Assembly (NCBI RefSeq): GCF_032102965.1
Contig: NZ_CP134880.1
Span: 310,001-374,000 of the forward strand
DNA length: 64,000 bases
DNA from: Demequina capsici
GTDB lineage: Bacteria > Actinomycetota > Actinomycetes > Actinomycetales > Demequinaceae
Direction of reading: 5' to 3'
The notes below the pieces were generated by a model that worked only from the letters and a program-made list of their open reading frames with translations, was not told the origin of the DNA and made no database searches. This document shows positions 18,283 through 27,489 of this stretch, piece by piece. Each line of letters begins with the position of its first letter. Position 1 is the stretch's first letter. The translations under genes and the position numbers were made by a program.

Positions 18283-18761
18283 CAGATGACCTCCGCGAGC
18301 TCGCGGTCGGCGGCGATCGCCCTGAGAAGCACTTGGCGGACGACGAGCGTGACGAGCGTCGCCATGCATCCCGCGGCGGCGACGATCATGAGCCAGATCA
18401 CGATCGGGCCCGCGGCGCGGCCGGCGGGCAGCGACATCTGGTGGACCACGACGACCGCGGTGATGGCGGTCGACGCTGCCAGGGACCATGTGATCACCGC
18501 CAGCCATGCGAGGCCGGGGCGGCCCACGACGCGGCCGGAGGTGGCGAGCGACACGAGGCGCCCGAGCGCCAGCAGTGCCACCTGTACGCCGGCGATCGCG
18601 ACGACGGCTGCGAGGCCGTATGCCGCGGCGTAGTCGGCGACCTCCGGGTACCTCGACGCGTCCTCGCTGGCGCTCGCGCGCACCAGCGTCTGCACCAGGA
18701 CGAGCGCCAGGACAACGACGGCGATCGCGAGGTACGTGGCGGCCTTCAGCGCAGTCTGCAT
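18282..18761 (-). CDS. DUF2975 membrane protein
   Basis: 159 residues with four clear hydrophobic helices (about residues 5-25, 45-70, 85-108, 120-145). The family phrase RLVSLATSGRVVGRPGLAWL is in the second half. DUF2975 proteins are of unknown function and occur beside small XRE regulators, as here. The -10 GATATT ends 6 bp before the ATG, so the mRNA probably starts at the initiation codon itself (leaderless). Two-gene operon with the XRE gene. Confidence 0.9.
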   Translation of the reverse strand: MQTALKAATYLAIAVVVLALVLVQTLVRASASEDASRYPEVADYAAAYGLAAVVAIAGVQVALLALGRLVSLATSGRVVGRPGLAWLAVITWSLAASTAITAVVVVHQMSLPAGRAAGPIVIWLMIVAAAGCMATLVTLVVRQVLLRAIAADRELAEVI

Positions 18762-18767
18762 GAGCCG

Positions 18768-18796
18768 AATATCGCGAGATATCTATCGTTTGTCAA
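18768..18796 (-). promoter_or_regulatory. Leaderless-type promoter of the DUF2975/XRE operon with dyad
   Basis: TTGACA (18796-18791), a 17-bp spacer and GATATT (18773-18768) form a near-consensus housekeeping promoter on the minus strand. The -10 lies 6 bp from the ATG at 18761. A dyad ATATC-GCGA-GATAT (18769-18782) covers the -10 and is a probable operator for the small XRE protein. Confidence 0.7.
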
Positions 18797-18841
18797 TAGG
18801 ACAACGCGAGAGCCGACATGCATGCAGCCGGCGCGGGTGGA

Positions 18842-20926
<2,085 letters not shown>

Positions 20927-20966
20927 GTGGGCCAGGGTAAACGCACCGCAAGGAATCTTCCAGAGT

Positions 20967-20995
20967 TTGTTAAGCAGCCTGCTAGAACAGGTCAA
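20967..20995 (-). promoter_or_regulatory. acs promoter with internal dyad
   Basis: TTGACC (20995-20990), a 17-bp spacer and TAACAA (20972-20967) on the minus strand give a leader of about 34 nt. The spacer contains AGCAG-C-CTGCT (20973-20983), positioned as an operator. Confidence 0.6.
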
Positions 20996-21119
20996 GACGC
21001 GTGTCGGAGACCGCGCGAGACCTCGCGGCGGGCGGCGCCGGTGCCGGGCAGCGCTGGCGAGCGCCCAGCCGCGCGTCCTCCCATTTGCGCGGCGCTTGCG
21101 CGCGTGATGCCATGAGTCC

Positions 21120-21392
21120 ATGAGCGAACCCAGCGGCTACGCCTTCCGCGCACGCCCCAACGGCGACGTGCACATCCTCCATCTGGGCAAGCTCGCAAAG
21201 ATCCTCAAGGACGATGCGGCGGCGTTGTTCCTGACCGCAGTGAAGGAGGGCGACGCTCAGGCCGCCATGGCCGACGCGGTCGGGGGCTCGGCCGCCACGC
21301 GACCCGGAGGCAACTCCCGGCGCCCCGGAGCGCATCTGCACGGCAATGGCGAGGCGCATGCTCAGCAGCAGTTCCGACGCAAGAGCGGATGA
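21120..21392 (+). CDS. Small conserved actinobacterial protein
   Basis: 90 residues. The first ~55 (YAFRARPNGDVHILHLGKLAKILKDDAAALFLTAVKEGD) match the pattern of a widespread small actinobacterial family of unknown function with a two-stranded start, an H-x-G-K/R loop and a following helix. The tail is low-complexity and basic. Divergent from acs. A strong hairpin follows it at 21421. Confidence 0.7.
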   Translation: MSEPSGYAFRARPNGDVHILHLGKLAKILKDDAAALFLTAVKEGDAQAAMADAVGGSAATRPGGNSRRPGAHLHGNGEAHAQQQFRRKSG

Positions 21393-21420
21393 TCCGCGGA
21401 GCGTCGATCGACGAGCGCGC

Positions 21421-21473
21421 TGGCAGTGCATCAAGGTCGGATCCGCCTGCGATCTGACACTGATGCACTGCCA
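21421..21473. terminator. Strong bidirectional hairpin between convergent genes
   Basis: TGGCAGTGCATCA (21421-21433) pairs perfectly with TGATGCACTGCCA (21461-21473). After a 2x2 internal loop a further 8 bp close (GTCGGATC/GATCTGAC with one G-U) around a 7-nt loop. It lies between convergent genes and fits a two-way terminator. Confidence 0.7.
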
Positions 21474-21491
21474 GCGGTCAGGCTCCGGCGG

Positions 21492-22319
21492 TCAGTCGTC
21501 GTCTGCGGCGCGCCCCGCCGCGCGGTACAGCCACACGCCGACGACCACGGCGACCGCCACCACGCCGAGCGTCACCAGCACCGGCCGGGTGCCGACGCCG
21601 CTGCGCAGGCCCACAGGCTTCACGAAGCGGAGCATGCCCCAGCCTCGGTCGATCGCGGCGCGGCGGAGCGCGCGGTCGGGGTTGACCGCGAAGCCATGGC
21701 CGACGATCGACAGCATGGGCACATCGGTGATCGAGTCGGAGTACGCGTAGCTGCCACGCAGGTCGTAGCCGCGCCGATCCGCGAGGTCGGCGATCGCGTC
21801 GGCCTTCGTCTGGCCGTACATGTAGCTGGTGATCCCGCCCGTGTACCGGCCGTCCTCCACGTCCAGCTGGGAGGCGAGGATGCCGTCGGCCCCCAGCAGG
21901 TCCGCGATGGGCTGCACGACGTCCTCGACGGAGGCGCTCACGATGATGACGTCCCGGCCGTTCATCTGGTGCCGACGGATCAGGTCCAGCGCCTCGGCGT
22001 ACACGACGGGGTCGATGTGCTCGTGGACCGTCTCATTGACGATCCGTCGGACCGTGGCGACGTCCCAGCCCTCGATCAGCTCGCTCAGCGCATCGCGCAG
22101 GCGGCTGGTCTGGCGCTCGTCCGCGCCGCCGATCTGGAACAGGAGCTGGGCGTAGGCGGCGCGGATCGCGTCGGACCTGGTGAGCAGACCCTCCGACAGG
22201 AAGGACCTGCCGAACGCCGACGACGAGCTGGTGGCGATGATCGTCTTGTCCAGGTCGAAGAACGCGGCGGTGCGCACGTGGATGCGCGTATCGCGGCCCT
22301 TGCGGCTGCTGCCTGCCAT
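21492..22319 (-). CDS. HAD-IB family phosphatase with C-terminal membrane anchor
   Basis: 275 residues. HAD motif I AFFDLDKTII (Asp nucleophile and Asp+2), motif II VSAS, motif III Lys in QTKADAIADL and motif IV YSDSITDVPML are in order. A helix near the C-terminus (VLVTLGVVAVAVVVGVWLY) anchors it. This SerB-like type precedes the Tad cluster in mycobacteria (the Rv3661 position), where it is commonly linked to phospholipid or septum-related functions without proven substrate. The ATG is at 22319. Confidence 0.9.
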   Translation of the reverse strand: MAGSSRKGRDTRIHVRTAAFFDLDKTIIATSSSSAFGRSFLSEGLLTRSDAIRAAYAQLLFQIGGADERQTSRLRDALSELIEGWDVATVRRIVNETVHEHIDPVVYAEALDLIRRHQMNGRDVIIVSASVEDVVQPIADLLGADGILASQLDVEDGRYTGGITSYMYGQTKADAIADLADRRGYDLRGSYAYSDSITDVPMLSIVGHGFAVNPDRALRRAAIDRGWGMLRFVKPVGLRSGVGTRPVLVTLGVVAVAVVVGVWLYRAAGRAADDD

Positions 22320-22420
22320 GATGCTCCCTCCCTGATGGTCCCAGCGTAGCCGCGGATGCCTCGGGCGGTCCTGCGCTGGGGAGGGCGCCCCCGGCGCGCG
22401 GGTCCCGTAACGTCGTGCCC

Positions 22421-23293
22421 ATGGAAGCCTTCTCGCACGCGCCCACCGTCATGCTCGCGACCGGGGTCGAGATGCCCGCTCTGGGGCTCGGCGTGTACCT
22501 CGTCCGGGATCCCGCGGTGTGCGAGACGAGCGTGGAGACCGCCCTGAGAGCGGGCTACCGGCTGGTGGACACCGCGGCGATGTACGGGAACGAGCGCGCC
22601 GTCGGGCGAGGGCTGAAGGCCTCCGGCGTGCCGCGCGAGGACGTGTTCCTCACCACCAAGGTGTGGGTCACGGACTTCGGCTACGAGCGCACCAAGGCCT
22701 CGATCGCGGCGTCGCTCGAGCGGCTCGACTCCGGTTGGATCGATCTGATGCTGCTCCATCAGCCGGTGCGTGACGTGCTCGGCAGCTGGAGGGCCATGGA
22801 GGAGGCGGTCGATGCCGGCACCCTGCGCGCCATCGGCATCAGCAACTTCACTGTCGCCGACACACGTCGGCTGCTCGAGCACGCCCGGATCCGGCCCGTG
22901 CTCAACCAGGTGGAGCTGCATCCCTACTTCCACCAGGGCGCGCTCACGCCCTTCCTGGACGAGCAGGGGATCGTGACCCAGTCCTGGTATCCGCTGGGGC
23001 ACGGCTCCAAGGACCTGTTCCAGGAGCGCGTGCTGGTGGACGCCGCGGCGGCGCACGGCAGGAGCGTGGCGCAGGTGATCCTGCGCTGGCACGTGCAGCG
23101 CGGCCTCGCGACCATCCCCAAGTCGACCGACCCCGAGCACATCGTGGCGAATCTCGACGTCTTCGACTTCTCGCTCACCGAGACGGAGATGGCGGCCATC
23201 GAGGCGTTGGACAAGGGGCGGCCCATGTTCAGGCCGCCGCGCTGGCTGCTCGCCGTCGGCACCAGCCTGCTGCGCCCGCGCCAGCTTCCCTGA
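22421..23293 (+). CDS. Aldo/keto reductase
   Basis: 290-residue NADPH-dependent oxidoreductase of the 2,5-diketo-gluconate reductase type. The catalytic tetrad is visible: Asp in LVDTAAMYGNE, Tyr in AMYGNE, Lys in TTKVWV and His in LLHQPV. The NADPH-binding end is IPKST. The ATG at 22421 is favoured over a GTG at 22415; neither has a strong ribosome site. It occupies the slot between the HAD-IB gene and tadA, where related genomes carry the CpaE/Ssd ATPase gene. Confidence 0.93.
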   Translation: MEAFSHAPTVMLATGVEMPALGLGVYLVRDPAVCETSVETALRAGYRLVDTAAMYGNERAVGRGLKASGVPREDVFLTTKVWVTDFGYERTKASIAASLERLDSGWIDLMLLHQPVRDVLGSWRAMEEAVDAGTLRAIGISNFTVADTRRLLEHARIRPVLNQVELHPYFHQGALTPFLDEQGIVTQSWYPLGHGSKDLFQERVLVDAAAAHGRSVAQVILRWHVQRGLATIPKSTDPEHIVANLDVFDFSLTETEMAAIEALDKGRPMFRPPRWLLAVGTSLLRPRQLP

Positions 23294-23333
23294 GCGTCGC
23301 ACCGACCACCCCACGCGTCGTGACGGATCGTCC

Positions 23334-23381
23334 GATGCCGATGCCGATGCCGATGCCGATGCCGATGCCGATGCCGAGGCG
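23334..23381 (+). repeat. Hexanucleotide microsatellite (GATGCC)x8
   Basis: Eight perfect consecutive copies of GATGCC, 41 bp after the aldo/keto reductase stop and about 160 bp upstream of tadA. No real gene crosses it. A pure repeat of this length is rare in bacteria and prone to slippage. Confidence 0.95.
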
Positions 23382-23541
23382 CAGGCGGACGGACCCGTCC
23401 GGCGGAGTGTCCACATCCCTCCGGGCGAGCCCGTCCGGCACCAGCGTACGGTGACGACGGGGGTGCGCGGGGAGCCTTGGCGCCCGGGCCGGCGCCGGCG
23501 TCGTCCACGGGTCCGCCTCTCGCCCTCTCCTTCCCCGGGCC

Positions 23542-24576
23542 ATGCCCCCGCGCTCGGTGCATGCCAGGGGCCTGCGAGAACCTGACGGTGTGCACGCCGT
23601 CCCCGACCTCCCCGAGCTGGGCCCTGACCCCGGCTGGGCGGGCGCGCTCGGCCCGCTGCTCGCCCTGCCAGGCGTGACCGACGTGCTGGTGAACGGCCCC
23701 GCGGACGTGTGGCTGGACCGGGGGGCGGGCCTGGAGAGGGCCGACCTCGGCATCAGGGCGTCGCTCCCGGACGCGAGGGCGGTGCGAGACCTGGCCGTGA
23801 GGCTGGCCTCGCTCGCGGGGCGCCGCCTGGACGACGCGGCGCCCTGCGTCGACGCGCGCCTGCCCGACGGCTCCAGGCTGCACGCAGTGCTCCCGCCCGT
23901 GGCCGACGGCTGCGCCGCCGTCTCCATCCGACGTCTCTCCGCGGGGGCGCTCGACCCGAGGGAGCTCGTGGCGAGCGGCATGGTCGACGCCCACGGGATG
24001 CGGGTCCTGACGTCGTACGTCCACCACCACGCCACGCTGCTCATCACCGGCGCCACCGGCAGCGGCAAGACCACCCTGCTCACCGCGCTGCTCTCGCTCG
24101 CCGCGCCCACCGAGCGGATCGTCGTCATCGAGGAGGCCGGCGAGGTGGCGCCCGAGCATCCCCACGTGGTCCGCCTGGTCGAGCGTCGGGCGAATGTGGA
24201 CGGCGCGGGAGCCGTCCCCCTGTCAGCCCTCGTGCGCGAGGCGCTGCGCATGCGACCCGACCGGGTGGTGCTCGGCGAATGCCGTGGGGCCGAGCTGCGC
24301 GAGGTGCTTCTCGCCTTCAACACCGGCCACCGCGGCGGACTGGTCACCATGCACGCCAACTCCGCCGCGGACGTGCCCGCACGGCTCACCGCGCTCGGCG
24401 CGCTCGCAGGCATGGGCCCCGAGGCTGTGGCGCTTCATGCCGCGGCCGCCTTCGATGCCGTGATCCACCTCCAGCGCGGATCCGACGGGGTGCGCCGCGT
24501 GGTCGAGGCGATGAGGCTCGTGCTGCGCGACGGTCGCCTCGCGGTCGCGCCGCTGGGTCCAGGCGGCGCTCCGTGA
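23542..24576 (+). CDS. tadA: Tad/Flp pilus assembly ATPase TadA (CpaF)
   Basis: 344-residue secretion ATPase that drives Flp pilus assembly from the cytoplasm. The C-terminal domain holds Walker A GATGSGKTTLL (about residue 169), an Asp/Glu box VVIEEAGE, Walker B-like RPDRVVLGECRG and the His box region GHRGGLVTMHANS. The N-terminal domain includes the family VTDVLVNGP. Length matches mycobacterial Rv3659c-type TadA. The true start could be ATG 23542 or the in-frame GTG 23590; neither has a convincing ribosome site. The stop overlaps the next gene (GTGA). Confidence 0.92.
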   Translation: MPPRSVHARGLREPDGVHAVPDLPELGPDPGWAGALGPLLALPGVTDVLVNGPADVWLDRGAGLERADLGIRASLPDARAVRDLAVRLASLAGRRLDDAAPCVDARLPDGSRLHAVLPPVADGCAAVSIRRLSAGALDPRELVASGMVDAHGMRVLTSYVHHHATLLITGATGSGKTTLLTALLSLAAPTERIVVIEEAGEVAPEHPHVVRLVERRANVDGAGAVPLSALVREALRMRPDRVVLGECRGAELREVLLAFNTGHRGGLVTMHANSAADVPARLTALGALAGMGPEAVALHAAAAFDAVIHLQRGSDGVRRVVEAMRLVLRDGRLAVAPLGPGGAP

Positions 24577-25532
24577 TCGGCCGGTCCCCCCGGCGCGCCG
24601 CGCCGTCGCCGTGGGAGCCGACGCCTCGGGCCGCGTTGCGGGCGCCGGCGCTCGCGACCGCCTCGGGCCTGCTGCGAGCGGGCGCCCCGCCTGCGGCCGC
24701 ATGGGCCGCAGCCGGGCTCGGTGCGCCCGGTGCTCATGGCGTGCCCGGAGGGGCGTCTCCCGAGGTCGCGGCCGCCGCACGGCTCGCGCACTCGGCGGGG
24801 TGCCCTCTGGCGCCGACGATCGAGGCGCTCGCGGGTCGGCTCGCGGATCAGGAGGATGCCCAGGCGCGAGCGGCGGCAGGGGCGGCGGGCGCTCGGCTGT
24901 CCGCCAGGATCCTCGGGCTGCTGCCTGCCGTGGGCGTCGTCTTCGCGGGCATCATCGACCCGCATGCGGTCCTATGGCTGGTGACGGGTCTGCCAGGCCT
25001 GATCTGCCTTGCGGGCGGTCTGCTGCTGACGTTCACGGGGCGCCGATGGCTGAGCCGGATGGTCACGCGCGCCACGGCTCCGCCGGCGGCGGAGGATGCG
25101 GCCGTGCCGTTCGCGCTCATGCTCACCGAGGTCGCGGTGGCGGCGGGGATCGATGTGTGCGGCGCGCTCACGGGGGTCGGCGTCGCGCTCGAGGAGATGG
25201 CGCCCGAGGCGGGAGGGGCCTTGAGCGAGGCGGCGTCGGGGCTGTCCGAGGGCCTGCACTGGGACGAGGCATGGGGCCACGCGCCTGATCGTCTGTCGCC
25301 GCTGAGCGAGGCGCTCCGGTGGTGCTGGGTGGCGGGCGGCGCGCCGGGGCCGGCGCTGCGGGCGGCGCGCCTCTCGCTCGAGCGAACCGAGGCGTCCGCA
25401 CGCGAGGCGCGGGTCGCGGAGCTGGGTGTGCGCGTCGCGCTTCCGCTCTCGCTGTGCCTCCTGCCCGCCTTCATCCTCGTGGGCGTCGTGCCGATGCTCG
25501 CCGCGGTGGCGGCCGGTGTCGGCTTGGCGTGA
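24573..25532 (+). CDS. Fused TadB-TadC pilus platform protein
   Basis: 319-residue membrane protein. Two T2SSF-type segments are present in one chain: the first around residues 15-155 (ATASGLLRAGAPPAAAWAAA then two helices) and the second around residues 165-315 (FALMLTEVAVAAGIDVCGAL ... LPLSLCLLPAFILVGVVPML). In most actinobacteria TadB and TadC are separate genes of roughly 250-300 and 200 residues, so this is a shortened fusion. It anchors TadA and extrudes pilin. The GTG at 24573 overlaps the tadA stop. Confidence 0.8.
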   Translation: MIGRSPRRAAPSPWEPTPRAALRAPALATASGLLRAGAPPAAAWAAAGLGAPGAHGVPGGASPEVAAAARLAHSAGCPLAPTIEALAGRLADQEDAQARAAAGAAGARLSARILGLLPAVGVVFAGIIDPHAVLWLVTGLPGLICLAGGLLLTFTGRRWLSRMVTRATAPPAAEDAAVPFALMLTEVAVAAGIDVCGALTGVGVALEEMAPEAGGALSEAASGLSEGLHWDEAWGHAPDRLSPLSEALRWCWVAGGAPGPALRAARLSLERTEASAREARVAELGVRVALPLSLCLLPAFILVGVVPMLAAVAAGVGLA

Positions 25533-25641
25533 CCCGTGCACCGCTGACGACCTCGAACGGCACTCGGTGCCGCCAGGAGCAGGGAGTTTCGAGTTCTCTC
25601 ACTTCTGAGGCGGACCTGAGTGCGCTGTGCCACCATGGGCC

Positions 25642-26319
25642 ATGGGGAGATGGTTGAGGGAACCGGGCGTCATCGAGGACCGCACGTTGGTGCGCGCGAT
25701 CGTCATGGTGGGAATCGCAGCGATCACGATGCTCATCGGGGGACTTCTCCTCGCTGTGCTGGAGGGTTTCTCGCCAGCGTCCGCGCTGCGCGATCCGCTG
25801 GCCACCCACGAGCTCGGCCGCTCGGTCGGGCTGCTGTCGATCGTCGGCGTGGTGCTCTGGGTGAGCGGCGGGGTGATGTACCTGTTCGCTGCGACGCTGG
25901 TCCCGGCGAGGTCCGACAGGCTCTTCCTGTGCCTCGCTGGCGCGGTGTGCCTCTTCCTCGCGCTCGACGATCAGTTCATGCTGCATGAGATCCCGTCCGA
26001 CAAGCTGCCAGCAGGGGACCTGATCGTCGCCGCGTACTACGGCGGAGCCTTCATCGTGATCGCGTGGGTGATGCGCACCTGGGTCCGAGATCGGATCGCG
26101 ATCGTGCTCGCGATCGCTCTGGCGCTGCTCGGAGCGTCGCTCTCGTTCGACGTGATCAGAGGCGCCGAGGGGACCGCACTCGGAGCGGTGCTCGAGGACA
26201 CGTTCAAGTTCCTGGGGATCGCGTACTTCACCGCCTATGCGGCTCTCAAGAGCTACGACCTCGTCGCCGCCGCGAGGCCCGTGAGCGCGCGCGTGAAGGA
26301 TGGCGTCCGGTCGGAGTAG
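25642..26319 (+). CDS. Multi-pass membrane protein of unknown function inside the tad locus
   Basis: 225 residues with about six hydrophobic helices and a short basic tail. A helix pair brackets the motif LFLALDDQFMLHE, whose Asp-Asp and His-Glu could bind metal, as seen in several families of unknown membrane proteins. No family is assigned. It separates the tadA-tadBC pair from the pilin genes, with 109 bp before and 188 bp after, so it is probably an insertion into the operon. Start uncertain: ATG 25642 or GTG 25627. Confidence 0.7.
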   Translation: MGRWLREPGVIEDRTLVRAIVMVGIAAITMLIGGLLLAVLEGFSPASALRDPLATHELGRSVGLLSIVGVVLWVSGGVMYLFAATLVPARSDRLFLCLAGAVCLFLALDDQFMLHEIPSDKLPAGDLIVAAYYGGAFIVIAWVMRTWVRDRIAIVLAIALALLGASLSFDVIRGAEGTALGAVLEDTFKFLGIAYFTAYAALKSYDLVAAARPVSARVKDGVRSE

Positions 26320-26507
26320 CGCCTGGTGCAGCGAGGCCCGTCCTCGCCCCGCATGCCCGACCGCGTCGTGGTACCTGGGAGCGGATGTGCGCCCCGGAGG
26401 TCGTCCACAGGATCCGCTGACCGGCCTACGACCCACCGACGCGTGAGCGTCCTCGGGCGTCGGCCCGCCGGTGAGCGAGCCTGGACCTCCGATGAAAGGA
26501 GGCCGCG

Positions 26508-26747
26508 ATGGCCCAGCAGGAGAAGACCCGCACAGATGTGATCGCGCCGGAGGAGGTGACCTTCGCCGCAACCGGTGCGCGCACTGCCGGGGAAGGTCGA
26601 TGGTCGGACCGGGGCATGGCGACGGTCGAGTACGCGATGGTCACCGTTGCAGCCGCGGCCTTCGCCGGGGTGCTCGCGGTCCTGATCAGGTCCGACGAGG
26701 TGCGGGGGCTCCTCGCAGGCGTGATCCAGGGCGCTTTCGGCGGGTGA
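26508..26747 (+). CDS. Flp-type pilin precursor (DUF4244)
   Basis: 79 residues: a hydrophilic leader of 36 residues, then the prepilin site G|MATVEYAMVTVAAAAFAGVLAVL with Glu and Tyr at the Flp-typical places after cleavage. It is the structural pilin of the Tad pilus; mature length is about 43 residues. GAAAGGAGG just upstream gives strong translation, as needed for a major subunit. Overlaps the next gene (GTGA). Confidence 0.88.
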   Translation: MAQQEKTRTDVIAPEEVTFAATGARTAGEGRWSDRGMATVEYAMVTVAAAAFAGVLAVLIRSDEVRGLLAGVIQGAFGG

Positions 26748-27097
26748 CCGCGCCGTCGCACGGTGCCGGCCCTCGACGCCTCGGCGATCGAGGGTCGGCA
26801 GCCGTCGAGCTCGCCGCGGCGATGCCTGCCGTGGTGCTGCTGCTCGGCGCGGTCGTCTCCGCGGGGGTGTGGGGTGCGAAGCAGATCGCCGCGCAGCAGG
26901 CGGCAGGCGCGGCGGCGCGCGCGGTCGTGGTGGACGCTGCGGGCCAGGCCGAGATCGCCGCACGCGACGCGGTCGGGCCGGGCGTGACGGTCTCGGTGTC
27001 CCAGGTAGGTTCTCGCGCCACAGTGACCGTCACGGTTCCGTGCGGCGGGTGGCTTCCCGACGCGACCGCCGTGGTCGTCGTCCCGGACGCACCGTGA
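26744..27097 (+). CDS. TadE-like minor pilin
   Basis: 117 residues. The prepilin-like motif RRLGDRGSAAVELAAAMPAVVLLLGAVV has Glu five residues after Gly, then one helix and an extracellular domain. The C-terminal Cys (TVPCGGWLP) is a lone exported Cys. GTG 26744 overlaps the pilin stop and the stop overlaps the next start, so three pilin-like genes are coupled. Confidence 0.85.
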   Translation: MTAPSHGAGPRRLGDRGSAAVELAAAMPAVVLLLGAVVSAGVWGAKQIAAQQAAGAAARAVVVDAAGQAEIAARDAVGPGVTVSVSQVGSRATVTVTVPCGGWLPDATAVVVVPDAP

Positions 27098-27459
27098 ACG
27101 TGGTGGGGCGGCGGGACGCGGGCTCCGCGGTGCCGATCGTGGTGGGCCTCGTCGCCGTGGCGGTCGCGCTCGCCGTCGCGATCGCCACCCTTGCCGGCGC
27201 GGCCGTCCGCGAGGCGCGAGCCCAGGCCGTGGCGGACGTCGTCGCGCTGCAGGCCGCGCAGGCGCAGCGCCAGAGCGGACAGGGCTGTGCCCGGGCGGCT
27301 CGTGTCACCTCGGCGAACGGCGCGGCGGTGGTGTCGTGCCATGCCGCGGGCGTCGGCGACGTCACCGTGGCCATCCAGGTCGGGTCGGGGCTGTTCGCGG
27401 CGCGCGCGAGCGCCCGCGCTGGGCCCGCGTTCGCCGACCGGCAGTCCGACGCCTGGTAG
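27094..27459 (+). CDS. Rv3654c-like TadE/TadG pilus-associated protein
   Basis: 121 residues: RRDAGSAVPIVVGLVAVAVALAVAIATLAG is a pseudopilin-like N-terminal helix, followed by ALQAAQAQ and an exported domain with two Cys (GQGCARAA, VVSCHAAG) that may form a disulfide. This is the last pilin-like gene of actinobacterial Tad loci ('helicase/secretion neighbourhood' type). Here a DEAD-box helicase gene does not follow; instead a chloride channel gene begins 30 bp downstream. Confidence 0.82.
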   Translation: MNVVGRRDAGSAVPIVVGLVAVAVALAVAIATLAGAAVREARAQAVADVVALQAAQAQRQSGQGCARAARVTSANGAAVVSCHAAGVGDVTVAIQVGSGLFAARASARAGPAFADRQSDAW

Positions 27460-27489
27460 CGGCGAACGGACTGCTCTAGGCTCGCGAAG

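Noticed and set aside
23334-23381. Possible CRISPR array
   Set aside because: Direct 6-bp units without spacers; a simple microsatellite.
22085-23416. 443-codon minus-strand frame starting with an Ala-Ser repeat
   Set aside because: The Ala-Ser run is the (GATGCC)8 microsatellite read in another frame and the rest mirrors the aldo/keto reductase.
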